Of a DNA stretch of 64,000 nucleotides, positions 25,250-36,800 are shown piece by piece. Position 1 is the first letter of the stretch, and each line of letters opens with the position of its first letter. This DNA is from Zhengitettix transpicula (lineage: Eukaryota; Arthropoda; Insecta; Orthoptera; Tetrigidae): assembly GCA_037074705.1 (NCBI GenBank), contig CM073596.1, positions 26,262,001 to 26,326,000 of the forward strand. Reading direction: 5' to 3'. The translations under genes were made by a program, and so were the position numbers. A model generated the notes under the pieces. It worked only from the letters and a program-made list of their open reading frames with translations, made no database searches and was not told the origin of the DNA.

Positions 25250-25345
25250 CCCGATGAAGTCCCAAAACCGTGAACGAAACGTCCGAATATTGTAACATTT
25301 TGTTTAATTTGAACGTACAAGATGATGTTCTGACAAAATGGCCGT
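25250..25345 (+). ncRNA. hammerhead-like motif with element 3' end
   Basis: CCCGATGAAGTCCC, a loop, then GTGAACGAAACG keeps the GATGA and GAAACG segments with a partly paired middle stem. The sequence then runs through an AT-rich tail to TTCTGACAAAA, which resembles the TCTGACTTAT right ends of the paired elements at 58.4 and 60.6 kb. No left half was found, so this looks like the right half of one such element. Confidence 0.45.
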
Positions 25346-25739
25346 TTTTCTGTTTAGATACTAAATTGTATACGTCAGAATTAATTTAAATAATAAATTT
25401 TAATTGTTATTTATATGACCATAGACTTAAACGAAGATCCGTACCTTTTGTTTTGATTCAGAATATTACCCTTAATTTTCGCTTTCTGTGTCCGCTTCCT
25501 TCAGATGTCATGCGAGGTCTTTGAAACATCCTGATCTAATAGTCATCTCTTTCATCAAATCTTTGGCTCCACGGTCCATTTATCTCTTTTTAGAATCGTC
25601 AACCTTGTCCTCAACGAAAAATTGGCAAATCTTTTATCTTGGATCAATTTTTTTAGTTTCCAACCAGATTTATGAACAGTTATTCCAGGACTGTTAGATG
25701 TATTTCCTTTAACTTTAGTGGAATTCATATCTAATAGCT

Positions 25740-26410
25740 ATATTCCTATTACATCAACTCCTGTAACCAGCCAAGACATCTTTGTGCATCACATGGGCCT
25801 CGATCATATCACGGAAGATTAACCCAATCAAGATCGTGACCTGAGGTGTAGCAATATCGCTAGGTATCAAATGGTTGATCCATGCGCGGATCCCCGGGCA
25901 ACAACTTCCTAGGTGAAACCCTACTGTCACAATCTTTTAAGGTTCCCCAGGTGGTCCGTTTTAAAGAAAACATCGGGGAGATGTCCAGCTGAGACTGGCT
26001 TCGACGTCTCCCTTCCGCCACTGTTCTTCCCTTCGCACGTGTTAGTTACTCTTGCACGTGATGAACTTCCCTTCTGCTGATGACAGGTGCCAACCCTCGC
26101 TGCCTTAACTTACCCGACCCCTTCCCCTGCAATTCCACCCCTCGTACACCTCACACCCTCGGTGAAATATGGGCGGATTCACACTCACTCTACCTTCCCC
26201 GTCTCCACTTCCTCTCTCTGTCTCGCACTTCTTCTCGCTATCCTTCCATCACATTTCACGTTAAAGCAGACAGCTTCAGCACCAACCCCGACTGCGCCTC
26301 TAATTTATCGTCATCGAGGAAATGCGCCAAACTCATTGTTTTTCCCCCCTTCATAAAAATGCACAGGTCTAGGATTTTTTTTGAGACTTGTTCCAAAACG
26401 GCTGTATAAA
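25740..26410. other. balanced-composition segment of unknown origin
   Basis: The DNA changes from AT-rich to roughly balanced composition, with restriction-site-like GC blocks (CGCGGATCCCCGGG). Two plus-strand frames (26080-26409 and 26087-26356) overlap and are rich in P, S, T and L, which suggests C-rich low complexity rather than protein. This may be an unrecognised repeat. Confidence 0.25.
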
Positions 26411-26619
26411 ATATACAATAATAAAAACTGGCCAAAAACGGTCAGAAAATAATCATTCAATGAATTAATTAACTAAAATTAAAAATTAGAATTTTTCATC
26501 GTTTTATTTGACACACCATTTGAGTATTTCATAGTCTTATTATATATCATAACAACTGTAATGAACGACTATATTTATTCGTTAAAGGAAGTTTAAATTA
26601 TATATATGAAAATTAAACA

Positions 26620-26655
26620 CCTGATGAGTTCTCAAATTTAGGGTTGAATTGTTGT
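26620..26655 (+). ncRNA. degenerate hammerhead-like motif
   Basis: CCTGATGAGTTCTCAAATTTAGGGTTGAATTGTTGTG has the full CTGATGA core and no extra A before the middle stem, unlike most copies. The second catalytic block has become GAATTG instead of GAAACG. The downstream TTGTGTTT matches the family. Confidence 0.35.
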
Positions 26656-26719
26656 GTTTTTCTTTGAATTTTTTCATTGTAAAAATACACTATCTTAACT
26701 TTTCATGAAAAAATTTAAA

Positions 26720-26980
26720 TTTATTTTAACATGGATATTTTATTGTGTTTGTACTACATCCACATATCCCCAATTTTTTCATTCGTCACCATTTATAACA
26801 AGAAAAATTATTCAATTTTCTAAAAAAATTTAATTTTGAAATTCAATTTTAAATTAAATGTTTTTGTATTATTTTGATTAATTTCAAAATTAAAAATTTT
26901 AGAAAATTATGAATTAGTTTTCTTACCGGATTAAAGGTTTGGGGATATAAAACCAACACAATAAAACTATTAATGTAACT
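26720..26980. mobile_element. palindromic MITE-like element, simple form
   Basis: The outer arms read TTTTATTGTGTT...ATATCCCCAA on the left and its inverse on the right (GGGGATATAAAACC...CACAATAAAA). An inner pair of about 38-bp arms lies at 26811-26848 and 26876-26914. Nearly the whole element can fold on itself. Its outer arm is shared with the larger element at 33155-33830. There is no coding capacity. Confidence 0.6.
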
Positions 26981-28811
26981 ATTAATTATTTCATTTAACA
27001 TGGTGATCCCGACTGTTCTTGACCATATTTTATTATATATAACTAAAATATTCTCCTAAGCAATATATTTAGTGTGCAGTTGTTCTCCTAATTTTGTGGA
27101 TGTGATCGATTAATAATCTATCACTTCAGAGATTACTTCTAGTACATAACGTCACATACTTGCGTAATATTTGTAAAAGAAATAAAAGAGAAAGAAACAG
27201 ATTTGCAGTCTGCAGAAGAAACTTAAATCCTATTGTCCTTATTCAAATGTTTCGAAATTTTTGAATTTTTAAAAACTGTAATATATTTATTTTATAATTA
27301 AATCATTAGATTCACCTAAATGATGGTATATAAAAATGGGGAAATGAAGTAAAATCTATAGACGCCTTAATAATTATGTAAAATAAATTACATGTTTGAA
27401 TTTGGAAGGGGTTAATAGTTGATAAAGACCTTGTTTGGACGTAATTGTAATAGTTAATTATTTTGTCTTGATGAGGTTAATAAGTGGCATTATGAATATA
27501 CTTAAATCCAATTAACGAATTTTATTAAAAAAAAGTATAACACAATTAAAATAGTACATTTATATTTGACGTCTGATTGATTTAATAAATATAAATAAGA
27601 AATTAGTTTCCAGACAAATTAAATGTTAGAAACAAATACACGGAAAATAATTATTTATAATAAAAGTTTATTATTATAAAATAAAATTTTATAGTTCCAA
27701 TACAAGGGAACAATAAATTGAAACTGAACTGTTGTGCAACTGAAAGGAAATACCAGAGTTTTTTCGTACTTCATGTTCTTTTTTTCGTTAGCTTCGTTCC
27801 ATCGTCCGTTGTGAATTAATATTTATCACCAGATAGAAGCTGATAAATATATTTCTAAGATTTAAGGCATTGTATGAAAATATTAAAAATCGTCTTTGTC
27901 AAAAATATTTCATGATCTAGAGCCGAATAATTGGAATATTCTTACAATAATAGCATAATTATAGGATAAATGTTACGTATCCGCAAATTCTACTGAATTT
28001 AGATGTTTCGGACTTACTATGTTTGCGTCTCCGTTCCCCAGGATTCCGTTCCGTGTCATTTACAGACAAATTAATGTCATTTCTGTAGAACAAGTTACGT
28101 TCATATTTGTGAAGTGATTTTTTTCCCCTTCCCGTCAAAATTCGTAGTTTTGAGACTTAAAGCCGCAGCCGGCTTGCGGTAGAACTTTTCCCTGAGTTAT
28201 TAGCCACAATTCGGAGAAATTTTCGCGAACAATAACCGTACTCCGTGTTCTCAGAATCGAAGCGAAGTTGAGTCGGTTTCGAAAAGGGAAGAGTGAGCGA
28301 GAGGGGGAGAAATAAGATAAATCTTGCCTTCCACGCACAATGAGGCGCTCTCGGTTATTAATCTCCAAAGGAAGAGAACAGACGAGGAGAAACTTCTTGC
28401 TCTTGCGCATGAAAAGTCTCTACAGACAGACTTTCCGCGTCGAGGCAATCATAATAAAGTCGGGAGCTTCATTCAAGCAGTCTTGTTCCAACCTCCGGAT
28501 CACCGAGTGAAGGTAATTACACCACTGGAGATTAGGCGTCACTAACTTCATGAATAGAACTCTTTAATGACTTCATTATCATCAACAACGGCACTAGAAT
28601 TGCAAACCCCCAGCGTTTGAGAAATTGGTCAAATTTCAAGGTTGACTGAGAAATTCTAAGTGGTGTCTGAGTGAATACGCCCACTGCGTAACCGTCAACT
28701 GCCATGAGCCAATCAGAAACGGCCAGGTCAAGGTGTATTTTAAATCACACTTCTATCTCGCAGTCTAATCATCACATTCCGACTTTTACTCTAATCAGAA
28801 GTATCAAAAGG
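26981..28811. other. non-coding DNA
   Basis: AT-rich up to about 28.1 kb, then balanced to 28.8 kb. A CCAATCAG motif lies at 28709-28716. Frames on both strands around 28.14-28.55 kb overlap each other and show no domain. Confidence 0.4.
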
Positions 28812-29270
28812 GTTGTCCGCTATTCCTATTGGAATAGTCGGCCAGCTGCCTCCTAAACAGGCCAAGGCATGGCGAGGGGTAAGCTGCGTCCCCACAGCAA
28901 ACTCTTCTCCCGTTATCGGAAGGGCGTGGAACAAGTACCCGACCTAACTGATGCAGGTTTTTCTAGGGTTTTCCCTGCATTTCTTTAGGCGAATGCCGGG
29001 TAGGATCCTTAAAATATAGCCCGGGGGCCCTAGTTAACCCTTGGCTACCTTCCTCTACCCTTCCACATCCCCCCTTTCAAATCCCTTCCTATGGTATTAA
29101 AGGGGAGTTGCCCAATGTGGATCACCCTCATGTAGCCTGTTGCCCTAAAAAAAAAATACATACAGAGGTCTGCGAGGGCTATTCTCTCACAGGCAATACC
29201 TGCGAGGGACGTTCTCTCGCAGGCAGTTCCCTGTAGGAAAGATACGAAGGGGCTACCTTTGGGGATGCCC
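28812..29270 (+). repeat. SINE-like dispersed repeat, copy A
   Basis: The order is: a head (CTATTCC...GGCCAGCTGCCTCC), a central block (TTTTCTAGGGTTTTCCCTG, AGGCGAATGCCGGGTAGG), a 3' block (TTAAAGGGGAGTTGCC...ATGTAGCCTGTTGCC), a run of A (29147-29156), then two GC-rich hairpins of the form CTGCGAGG...TCTCGCAG (29168-29226). The central block resembles a domain I associate with insect, especially polyneopteran, SINE-like repeats; that comparison is from memory. Other copies lie at 30.1-30.9 and 42.4-43.4 kb. The copy is the most complete of the set. Confidence 0.65.
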
Positions 29271-29309
29271 TAGGAAAAATAATAATATCATTCTAATTAA
29301 ACCTGAAAA

Positions 29310-29532
29310 ATACATATTCAACGCAAATATCGACTGTTTGACATGTTTGAAAATTTCCACCTCGGATCATCCCCACTTGGGGGAGTCAAACGGCATGTTG
29401 AATGTCATAATTAAACTCATCGCGTTGTTTTCTTGTAACTCCTCTCCCCCCTCTTAATGGTACTCCTTTCCCATGCTGTATGGGGTTTAAATGATACACA
29501 GATACCATCGGTTGGAGTACTATCAATCTCTT
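29310..29532 (-). mobile_element. Helitron fragment
   Basis: On the minus strand this matches the interior of the Helitron at 953-1730, including the blocks near CAATTTTCATCCC and the C-rich hairpin. It is well diverged and has neither terminus. It is abutted on its right by the hammerhead-like motif at 29533, so one has broken the other. Confidence 0.55.
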
Positions 29533-29575
29533 CAGGTGAAGAAGATGGCGGTGCAAGCCATCGAAACGTTGTGTT
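29533..29575 (+). ncRNA. hammerhead-like motif with perfect middle stem
   Basis: After CAGGTGAAGAA comes GATGGC (29544-29549), a 7-base loop and GCCATC (29557-29562), a perfect 6-bp stem, then GAAACGTTGTG. The stem sequence is quite different from the GTCCC/GGGAC of other copies yet fully paired. The first catalytic segment has drifted from CTGATGA to GTGAAGA, so activity is unlikely. Confidence 0.45.
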
Positions 29576-29794
29576 TTCAAAACTACGCTACCCGGTTGGA
29601 ATCCCGACAGAACTTCATCCTGTATAGATTTTCTCAGGCTTATTCTCCCACCAGTATTTTTGATTCGAAACTTCTACTTTTAAATAAATTCATGTACCAT
29701 AGTAGTCCTTGTAATTGAATTTGATTAATTAAATTTAAATGCTCTGACTTATTGGCATAAATATTTTCTCTTAATTATATAAAATATAATATTA

Positions 29795-29905
29795 ACAGAT
29801 AAAATGAGGTTATAGTATAATCAAGTGGTGAAAGGAACAAGGATTTTAGAAACGTTGCGTGGTATTTATATTATCACCTCATTTTGCATGTTTTATCTAA
29901 TTATT
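29795..29905. repeat. small palindrome with hammerhead-like centre
   Basis: The arms AAAATGAGGTTATAGTATAAT and, inverted, ATTATCACCTCATTTTGC flank a core GAAAGGAACAAGGATTTTAGAAACGTTGCG. The GAAACGTTG end of the ribozyme-like family is visible. The right arm TATTTATATTATCAC recurs at 20782 and 56182. It is probably a shrunken member of the inverted-repeat family. Confidence 0.4.
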
Positions 29906-30111
29906 AAATTAAATTATTAGTTTATTTCTATTACACACGTACTATATTCTAATTTCAATATATTCAAGTTGTTAAATTAATTTATCTAGCCTGTGTTTCA
30001 GTCTTTTAAAAAGCGACTTTAGTTCCAGGCAATTTGTTTCAATCCTCTGTCGTATCAGTAATTCGTGATAAGAACTCAATTGTATTTTAAATTGGACGAA
30101 GGATTTTTTTC

Positions 30112-30478
30112 AAAGAGTAACAAGCTACATGAGGGTAATCCACATGGTGGCAACTCCCCTTTAATATCAGTCGAAGGAATCTGAAAGGAGGGATGCGGCA
30201 GGATAGGGGAAGATAGCCAAGCTTAACTACCGCTCCCGGGCTATACTTTAAGGATCCTAACCAGCATTCGCCTAAAAGTGATGGAGGACAAACCTAGAAA
30301 ACCTGCATCAGGTAGGTTGAGTACCTGTCTCGCGCCCTTCCCGTGGCAGGAGAGGGGTTTTCTGTGGGGACGCAGCATTCCATTCTTCGTGCCTCGACCA
30401 GTTTAGGAGGCAGCTGGCCGACTGTTCCAATGGAAACAAGAGACAACTTTTACCGTATACCCAAGGTCTGCGACCCTG
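30112..30478 (-). repeat. SINE-like repeat, copy B
   Basis: On the minus strand the head, central block and 3' block follow in the same order as in copy A, with several mismatches. The 3' end lies at low coordinates (CAAAGAGTAACAAGC). It is the first of three minus-strand copies lying one after the other. Confidence 0.65.
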
Positions 30479-30498
30479 GACAGGCCGAGGTGCCTCGG

Positions 30499-30660
30499 TT
30501 TTTTTAGGTAAACAGGCTACTAGAGGGTAATCCACGGGTGTCAACTCCCCTTTAATAGCATAGGAATGGATTTGAAAGGAGGGATTCGAAGGGTAGAGAA
30601 AGGTATCTGTGGGAACCTTAGTTCAAAAACGGAGAACGGAAAGGTTCTGCGAGAGAACAG
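30499..30660 (-). repeat. SINE-like repeat, copy C (5'-truncated)
   Basis: Only the 3' block is present (minus strand: TTAAAGGGGAGTTGACACC...GTAGCCTGTTTACC, then a run of A). On its head side is unrelated sequence and then a CTGCGAGAGAAC hairpin remnant (about 30643-30670), which belongs to the 3' side of copy D. Confidence 0.6.
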
Positions 30661-30694
30661 CTCTCACAGGCTTATGTTCGTATAAACGAAAGAA

Positions 30695-30930
30695 TTTTTT
30701 TTTTAAGGTAACAGGCTACATGAGGGTAATCCACATGGTGGCAACTACCCTTTAATAGCATCGGAATGGTTTGAAAGGGGGGATGTGGAAGGGTAGAGGA
30801 AGGTAGCCAAGGGTTAACTAGGACCCCCGTGCTATATTTTAAGGATCCTACCCGGCATTCGCCTAAAAGTAATGCAGGACAAACCCTAGAAAAATCTGCA
30901 TCAGGTAGGTCCATTGGTTACTTCTCCCAC
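30695..30930 (-). repeat. SINE-like repeat, copy D
   Basis: The central and 3' blocks are well preserved on the minus strand (GGCGAATGCCGGGTAGG, TTAAAGGGTAGTTGCC) with a 10-base A run at the 3' end (30695-30704 as T). The head is missing. With B and C it forms a head-to-tail array. Confidence 0.65.
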
Positions 30931-31258
30931 GTCCTTCTTGATGCAAAGTGGTTAACAAAATCATATTATTTATTAACTACGATAAAAGCGAGAAAATGAG
31001 AGGTGCTTAATTGAATTCACACCAATTTCCATTTAATTCATAGAGAATGGGAAAACCAAGAAACAAATTGTATCTATTGGCTCTTCATTTTTGTCAGCAA
31101 ACTAAATAAAGAGAGGGACTCGATTAACGAAGAACCCACTTGGAAAGTAAAGAAACATTACTTTTAATGAGTAAAAAGAGAATATTCTCAATATCAGAAT
31201 TTGAGGAATCGATGGAACGAAGCCGAGTTATGTTGATTTCGTATATTGTGCTGACCTG

Positions 31259-31590
31259 CTATTTACGTGGCACCGATGGGGGTAGTTTTCCCACCACACC
31301 CTCGCCGCCGTGTCCATTGTAGGTATCCGTGTAACATATTAGGCTGACCTTGCCTTCGAGGGTCCCCGTCCAGCATTAGCCTATTCTTCTCGCCTTTGCC
31401 TTTCTTCCAGAGTCTGCATTGTCCGAAACAATGGCGGCCCTTGTGGGTGCGCTCCTTGCATCCCCCGCGGGCGGAAATAGACATCCTTCCTCCTACAAGC
31501 GCGGGGACAGGTGTTCGTCACCCCTACACCAACCCTCTACCTGCCAGGTCAACTCTCATTCCTACCCTGGTCTTAACTGTAAATTAAATA
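31259..31590. other. GC-rich island of unknown origin
   Basis: A sharply bounded GC-rich block within AT-rich DNA, with CpG-containing motifs (CCCCGCGGGCGG, CGCGGGGACAGG). Short frames on both strands show no known domain. It is not an obvious member of the SINE-like family. It could be an unrecognised repeat or a small CpG island. Confidence 0.3.
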
Positions 31591-31686
31591 CCTCACAACG
31601 CCTGATTTTATTAAATAAACATTAAAACTTCTAATTTGTCAGCATAAATAAATTATTCAACTAAAAAAAAAATAATCAGAATATTA

Positions 31687-31723
31687 AGACGTTTCGTCCA
31701 CAATTTTGGGACTTCATCAGGTA
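31687..31723 (-). ncRNA. hammerhead-like motif, well preserved
   Basis: On the minus strand it reads ACCTGATGAAGTCCC, a loop, then GGACGAAACGTC. CTGATGA and GAAACG are intact, and the GTCC/GGAC arms pair. Sequences on either side (TATTA before, TAATA after) could form the outer stem I, with GTC where cleavage would be expected. An extra A separates CTGATGA from the middle stem, a departure from the canonical core. This is the best candidate for an active fold in the window. Confidence 0.5.
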
Positions 31724-31931
31724 ATAGACAGGTTTGAATGTATGCATATTTTATACGTTAAAATTAGGTAGGTTACAGCCATCATACGACACATAATTAC
31801 GCTAAATTAATATTTGGACATCTAAAACACTATTTTCTATTTTTTTAATGAATTTATATTCCTATAAATAAATTAATAAAAGCCTTGAGCCTGAAAATTC
31901 TTTATTAACATAAAAAAAATAAACACACCGA

Positions 31932-31966
31932 CATTCCGACGTTATTTAGGACCACTTCAGGTTTAA
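31932..31966 (-). ncRNA. degenerate hammerhead-like motif
   Basis: On the minus strand it reads CCTGAAGTGGTCCTAAATAACGTCGGAATGTCGG. The overall pattern is recognisable but both catalytic segments have mutations. It lies about 245 bp from the better copy at 31687, in the same orientation. Confidence 0.3.
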
Positions 31967-33154
31967 TCTTCAATTTGTATATAAGTAGTTTTACTGTTAA
32001 GGTTATATATTTTTTAATGAACAATTTTCTGACTCAAGCCGTTTTTTTTATTTTTTTGACAATTATAAACGTCAGATATTTTTTCATCATTATTAATTCA
32101 GACGCAATTTAATGTTACAAATTTTATTGAAAGATTATTAATTGACAATTTCCAGCAAAATTGCATTCTTTAGGGTAGTTTCTCGGGGGAGATATTTGGC
32201 ATAAATGACATACGTTTACAAAGTTCTTTGAATTTTATATTTATCAACCCTGCTCCTCGACCAAAAATTCTCTCCGCGTGTGTACTAGCCATCTCTGTTC
32301 TCGAAATAGGTTTTTATTTCAATTCGCTACAACGCCTGAAATTTCTGGCTTCGGTTCCAAAATTGTTACCGATAACAAGTTCCGCAGCCGACAGTCAACA
32401 TTTTGCGTCACCGACTACAAATATTCGTTTCTGCAGTTCCAATAACAGTAAACGCCGCTGGTGGATGTTCAAGTAACTTGACCTTCGTTCGATCAGTTTT
32501 CTATTAACCGAATTTATGACAATTTTGTGCATTGCTTTGGAAGTTTTGGGAATTCTTCACCAAACTTATGATAATCTTAGTTCATTTCCTAAACTCTTAA
32601 AACTTGACTCCTCGAAGTGTTATCGAGAAACTATACAGAAGGAGATTAACAAACGGAAAGAAGAATCAAATAAATTATAACTTCAAACGGAATGTTATCT
32701 GTTTGCTTTCTGTAATTTAGTTTACGTACTCTGAGAAGAAGACGAACGGCTACAAAAATAACGCCTTGACAAGTTGTAACTGCAGTCTAGATCAAGGAAT
32801 GTTTAATAAACAAGCAAGCTCCTCGTCGGGTAAATGTTCGTGGTGTGTATATGATATAGTACAGTAGAAGAGAAAAATAAATATTAATTTACAATTTTTT
32901 GAAACACACTTAGTTTCTTACGTGAACTATGTTATATGAACCGACTGTACCATACATAAACTGAACAAATACTAATACAATGTAAAGTGCAAGAATATTT
33001 AATTGACTAATTTCTATAACAATTTTGTAAAGAAACTAAACCAAGATAGTAAAATCTTTCAGCTAACAGTATCACTTATCTATGCGAGTAATTAAATAAT
33101 ATATTTTCTTCAATATATAGTTTTTAATTAATATAATTCCATATTTAGAGAGAT
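31967..33154. other. non-coding DNA
   Basis: AT-rich, without a convincing gene. The frame at 32228-32476 (plus) has no recognisable domain. Confidence 0.45.
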
Positions 33155-33830
33155 TTCTGTTTTACTGTGTTTATATATTATCCACAATGGCGTTAATCAG
33201 TCATAATGTTTATTTATAAATATTATTTACATCAAGATGGCCGTCACCAAGAAAGAGAAAATTCAAAATAAAATCGTTTTGATAATTTATTTAGAATAAT
33301 ATATGTTTTATTGTGATCATATTTTATCTTAAAAAGTTTCAATCAGTCACAAATTGTAAAAAGAATATTATTTCAGAATTATTTACATCCAATTGGGTCT
33401 TTACAGATAAAAAATATTCCAAATTAAATTATTTAGACCATTTATTTTAATTTATTAAGATTAATTTATGTTTTAATGTGTTTATATTTTATCTTAAAAA
33501 GTTTTAATCAGTAACAATTTGTAAAAAAAAAAGCTTCAATAATTTTGAAAATTATTTACATCAAGATAACCTTCACAGAGAAAATAGATATTTTAAATTA
33601 AATAATGTTGACTATATTTTTTATAGTAATATGTATTTAACATTTATAGTGTTTATATTTTTTCCGCATTGGTTTTAATCAGACATCATTTGCAAAATTA
33701 AGATTATTTCATAGTTTTCAAAATTACAGAAAAATTAGAAATTAAAAATTTTGGCAATTATGATATAGTTTTTTTGTGACTCATTACAACCATTGGGGAT
33801 AAAATGTAAACATAATAAATAATATTTGTC
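33155..33830. mobile_element. palindrome-ended element with four internal repeats
   Basis: The left arm TGTTTTACTGTGTTTATATA...TCCACAATGG (33159-33189) is the inverse of CCATTGGGGATAAAATGTAAACATAATAAA-like sequence at 33792-33821. Between them are about four diverged units starting near 33159, 33304, 33469 and 33641 (period about 145-172 bp). Each has a TTTAATCAG-type block and most have ATTATTTACATC. The outer arm matches that of 26720-26980. It looks like the same family with its interior expanded into a satellite-like array. Confidence 0.55.
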
Positions 33831-36800
33831 CGGAAACACGTTTAAGAACTTTTAAAATTTTTGCTTAAAGTTAACCACATGCAATGCCATTGTGAAAAAT
33901 CATCTCTATTAAATGACTCGCGGTATAGTCATCCCTTTTTTTTATGTGTTTTAGTTCTTAGCCTTAATTCGGTTGTCCCTTCTCTTCCTTTACTGTAGAT
34001 ACACAGTCATTACGTTTGCGTATTCTTGTAGTAGTGGCAGTTATTTGGTGGTTTTAATAAAAGTTTGCGGCGAAAGGAGGAAGCTGCCGTAAAGGAGACG
34101 GCCGTAAAGTTTTTTTTCGACGAAAGGGGGGGGGGAGGTTTTGTCTCGGATAAATAAGCGTGGCTCTGTTTTTTTTATGTCGCATCTTTTTATCGGTTCA
34201 CATGCAAGAAGCAGAGGTGCTTAAGGGTCTCATAAAAACAAACCTTCGTTGGGAAGTAAGGAGAGGAGGCGAAGAGAAAATCACTAAGAAGGGAAAAACA
34301 CTGTGGTGCTCCGGCTTATTAGCCAAAAAAAAAAATTTATAGCTTTAATGGCGGAGAAAAATAAAAAAAAGTCTCCATTTTGTGAATAATTTTATAATTT
34401 TCAAACTATAAAAAAATATATCTTGAGACAGAGGCAAAGAGTCTGTCTTAAGGATAGTCGGAAAATTTTCTTTTTCCGAAATAAATAAAAAAATATGAAA
34501 AGAGGAAATTTAACGTGAAATGGGAAAACACTTGGTATTTAAATCAACCTAAACTTCTCCACGTCGGAATTTGACTTCACCGGAAGACGGTTCCAGAGCC
34601 GTTCATCTCCTAAATGTCGTGTTGAATAAATACACTCATCGAAGAACATTTCTTTAGAAGTCAACGACGCCGAGAAAGCCTACGTTCGTGGATAATTTAA
34701 ACTTTTTTCAAATTAAAACAGTAGTGGAATCGATTAGACAAAGCCGCTATGTATTTCAATAAAAATTATTAATAGAAACAGAGAAACGAGCAAAATAAAG
34801 AACCTAGAAGAAATAAAGATAGACTATCAACCTAGTTGATGTTTATGAAAATAGAAAAACACTAAAGGTCGTAAGATGTATCAAGTCGCGCCCGATGCGC
34901 AGTAGGAGAAGGGAGGAGGCGGAGGGGAGCATTGTCGTCAGTTGCGAACACTCCCTTAAGGAAAACCTGAACTATGCCACTACCGTACTTAAAATCATTA
35001 ATTATATTCTTACGAATACAGACAGCTACAAGATATTTTTATCACACCCTATACTTATTGTCTCTTCATTTTTACTGATGACTTGTTTGGTTTAAAACTG
35101 ATCACTATATAATTCCATACGTCAATTTTTAAAGTATTTACACTACCAAGATCTGCAACAAAGGTCCGTGTTAAACTCTCCCGACCTATAAATATTCCCA
35201 GGTCACAATTCTAGGGAATAAATGTCAAAGAAACAACTAATGTACAACCGATTTAGTGTTTCTAGGAAGAACTAAATAGAAGCAGCACGACGGAAGTAAA
35301 CGTCACGTGAAGAAGTTACTTCGAAACAAGGGATTGGGTATAGTGGGATAATATTTGAGACACTATAGAAGAATAATTACAGGCGACCACTCGTTTATAG
35401 AATTGAAATAAAATAAAAAATCATATCTAGAAAAAAAGTTTGGAAATGTTTATCTAAAAATAAAATGAAATCATAAACGACAGCTTGAGTTCAATAATTT
35501 TTAAATTCTGTAATTTTTTAATCATTATTAAAAACTCTATAGGACTTCGAATAACCCTGAAACATATTTCATCCAGGGAATTTTCCTCTGGTTTCTTAAT
35601 CTTTTTCCTTAATGATTTATATCGTTTTTGGCAGTCTTAAAAATCTTTGTAAATGTGAGCTTTTCTGCCTTCCAAAAAAAATACGTCTCAAAGAATATGT
35701 GGTTGATGTTGCTATATTTCTTTTTTTAAAAAAAAATAATACGTCTATATAGGTTAATCAGACGCTTTTACTGATTAAATGAAATTATGAAACATGAGAA
35801 TAATAAGAGAAGAGCAATCTATCTGAAATATTGAATGTCGTATTACGACTGACGTTTTTAAATTCTTCTTTTCGCGTCCTTGTTCGCTGACCGGATTTTC
35901 CCCTTTTTCCCTTGCGTCGAGTTAATTAATTTTGTGATAGTTATCATCACTTGGGTTTCGAATGATATTAGTAGTTGTGAATGTTGACGTTCTCTGTGCG
36001 TCGACCCTCGCGCGTTTGTGTTTGTTGTTTGCCCCCCCTCTGGTTTCTTGCGGCACCTCGTATGATGACGCAATTACATACGTCACTGACTATGAATGGG
36101 CTTAATTAAGCAGCAATAATTGGTGACGAATGCCAATTAGAGAGTCTGGTGGACCGCTGGTGATATTGCTTCCTCGACGTTTCCCGTCCACGGCACTCGT
36201 GAGTCTGTCTGTGTGTGTGTGTGTGTTCTCTATTCTCCGTTCGCTAGTTTACGTTTTCTCATATACTTTTTATTACTTCTTCTCCTTCTTTCCATATCAG
36301 GGATTTATGAACAGGCTGAAAGGGCACAGACACTGAAGACGTAGAGACGTCAAAAGAAATAAAGGAAGGAAAGGAAGGAGTAGCAGAAACTAACATTGAA
36401 AATTTAAAACAAAACTAGGTGGAGGGAAGCTATGAAAAATAAAACAGACACAGCATGCAGTTAAGAAAAAGTGATAGTATACCAGCTGTAAAGATTGCAT
36501 AAATGTGAACAAAAATAAAAAATTAAACATTAATGAACCTGGTGAATGCACGTAAAAAAAATACACTTTAAAATAGAAAAGAGAATTAAAATGTGTCAAT
36601 GACGGAACTAGTCTATGAAACTTCAAGGTGAATGACGAATACGTATGTATGTGTGTATGTATTTATTTAATCTACAATGGACAGTGTTAAAAAACTAACC
36701 TAATTAGCTTCCTTTCCTCATTTTTTCCCACCACTTCACTTTCCCCTATTTGTAAATGTTAATTAGCTAAATTAATATTAAAATCACAAAGAGAATTTTT

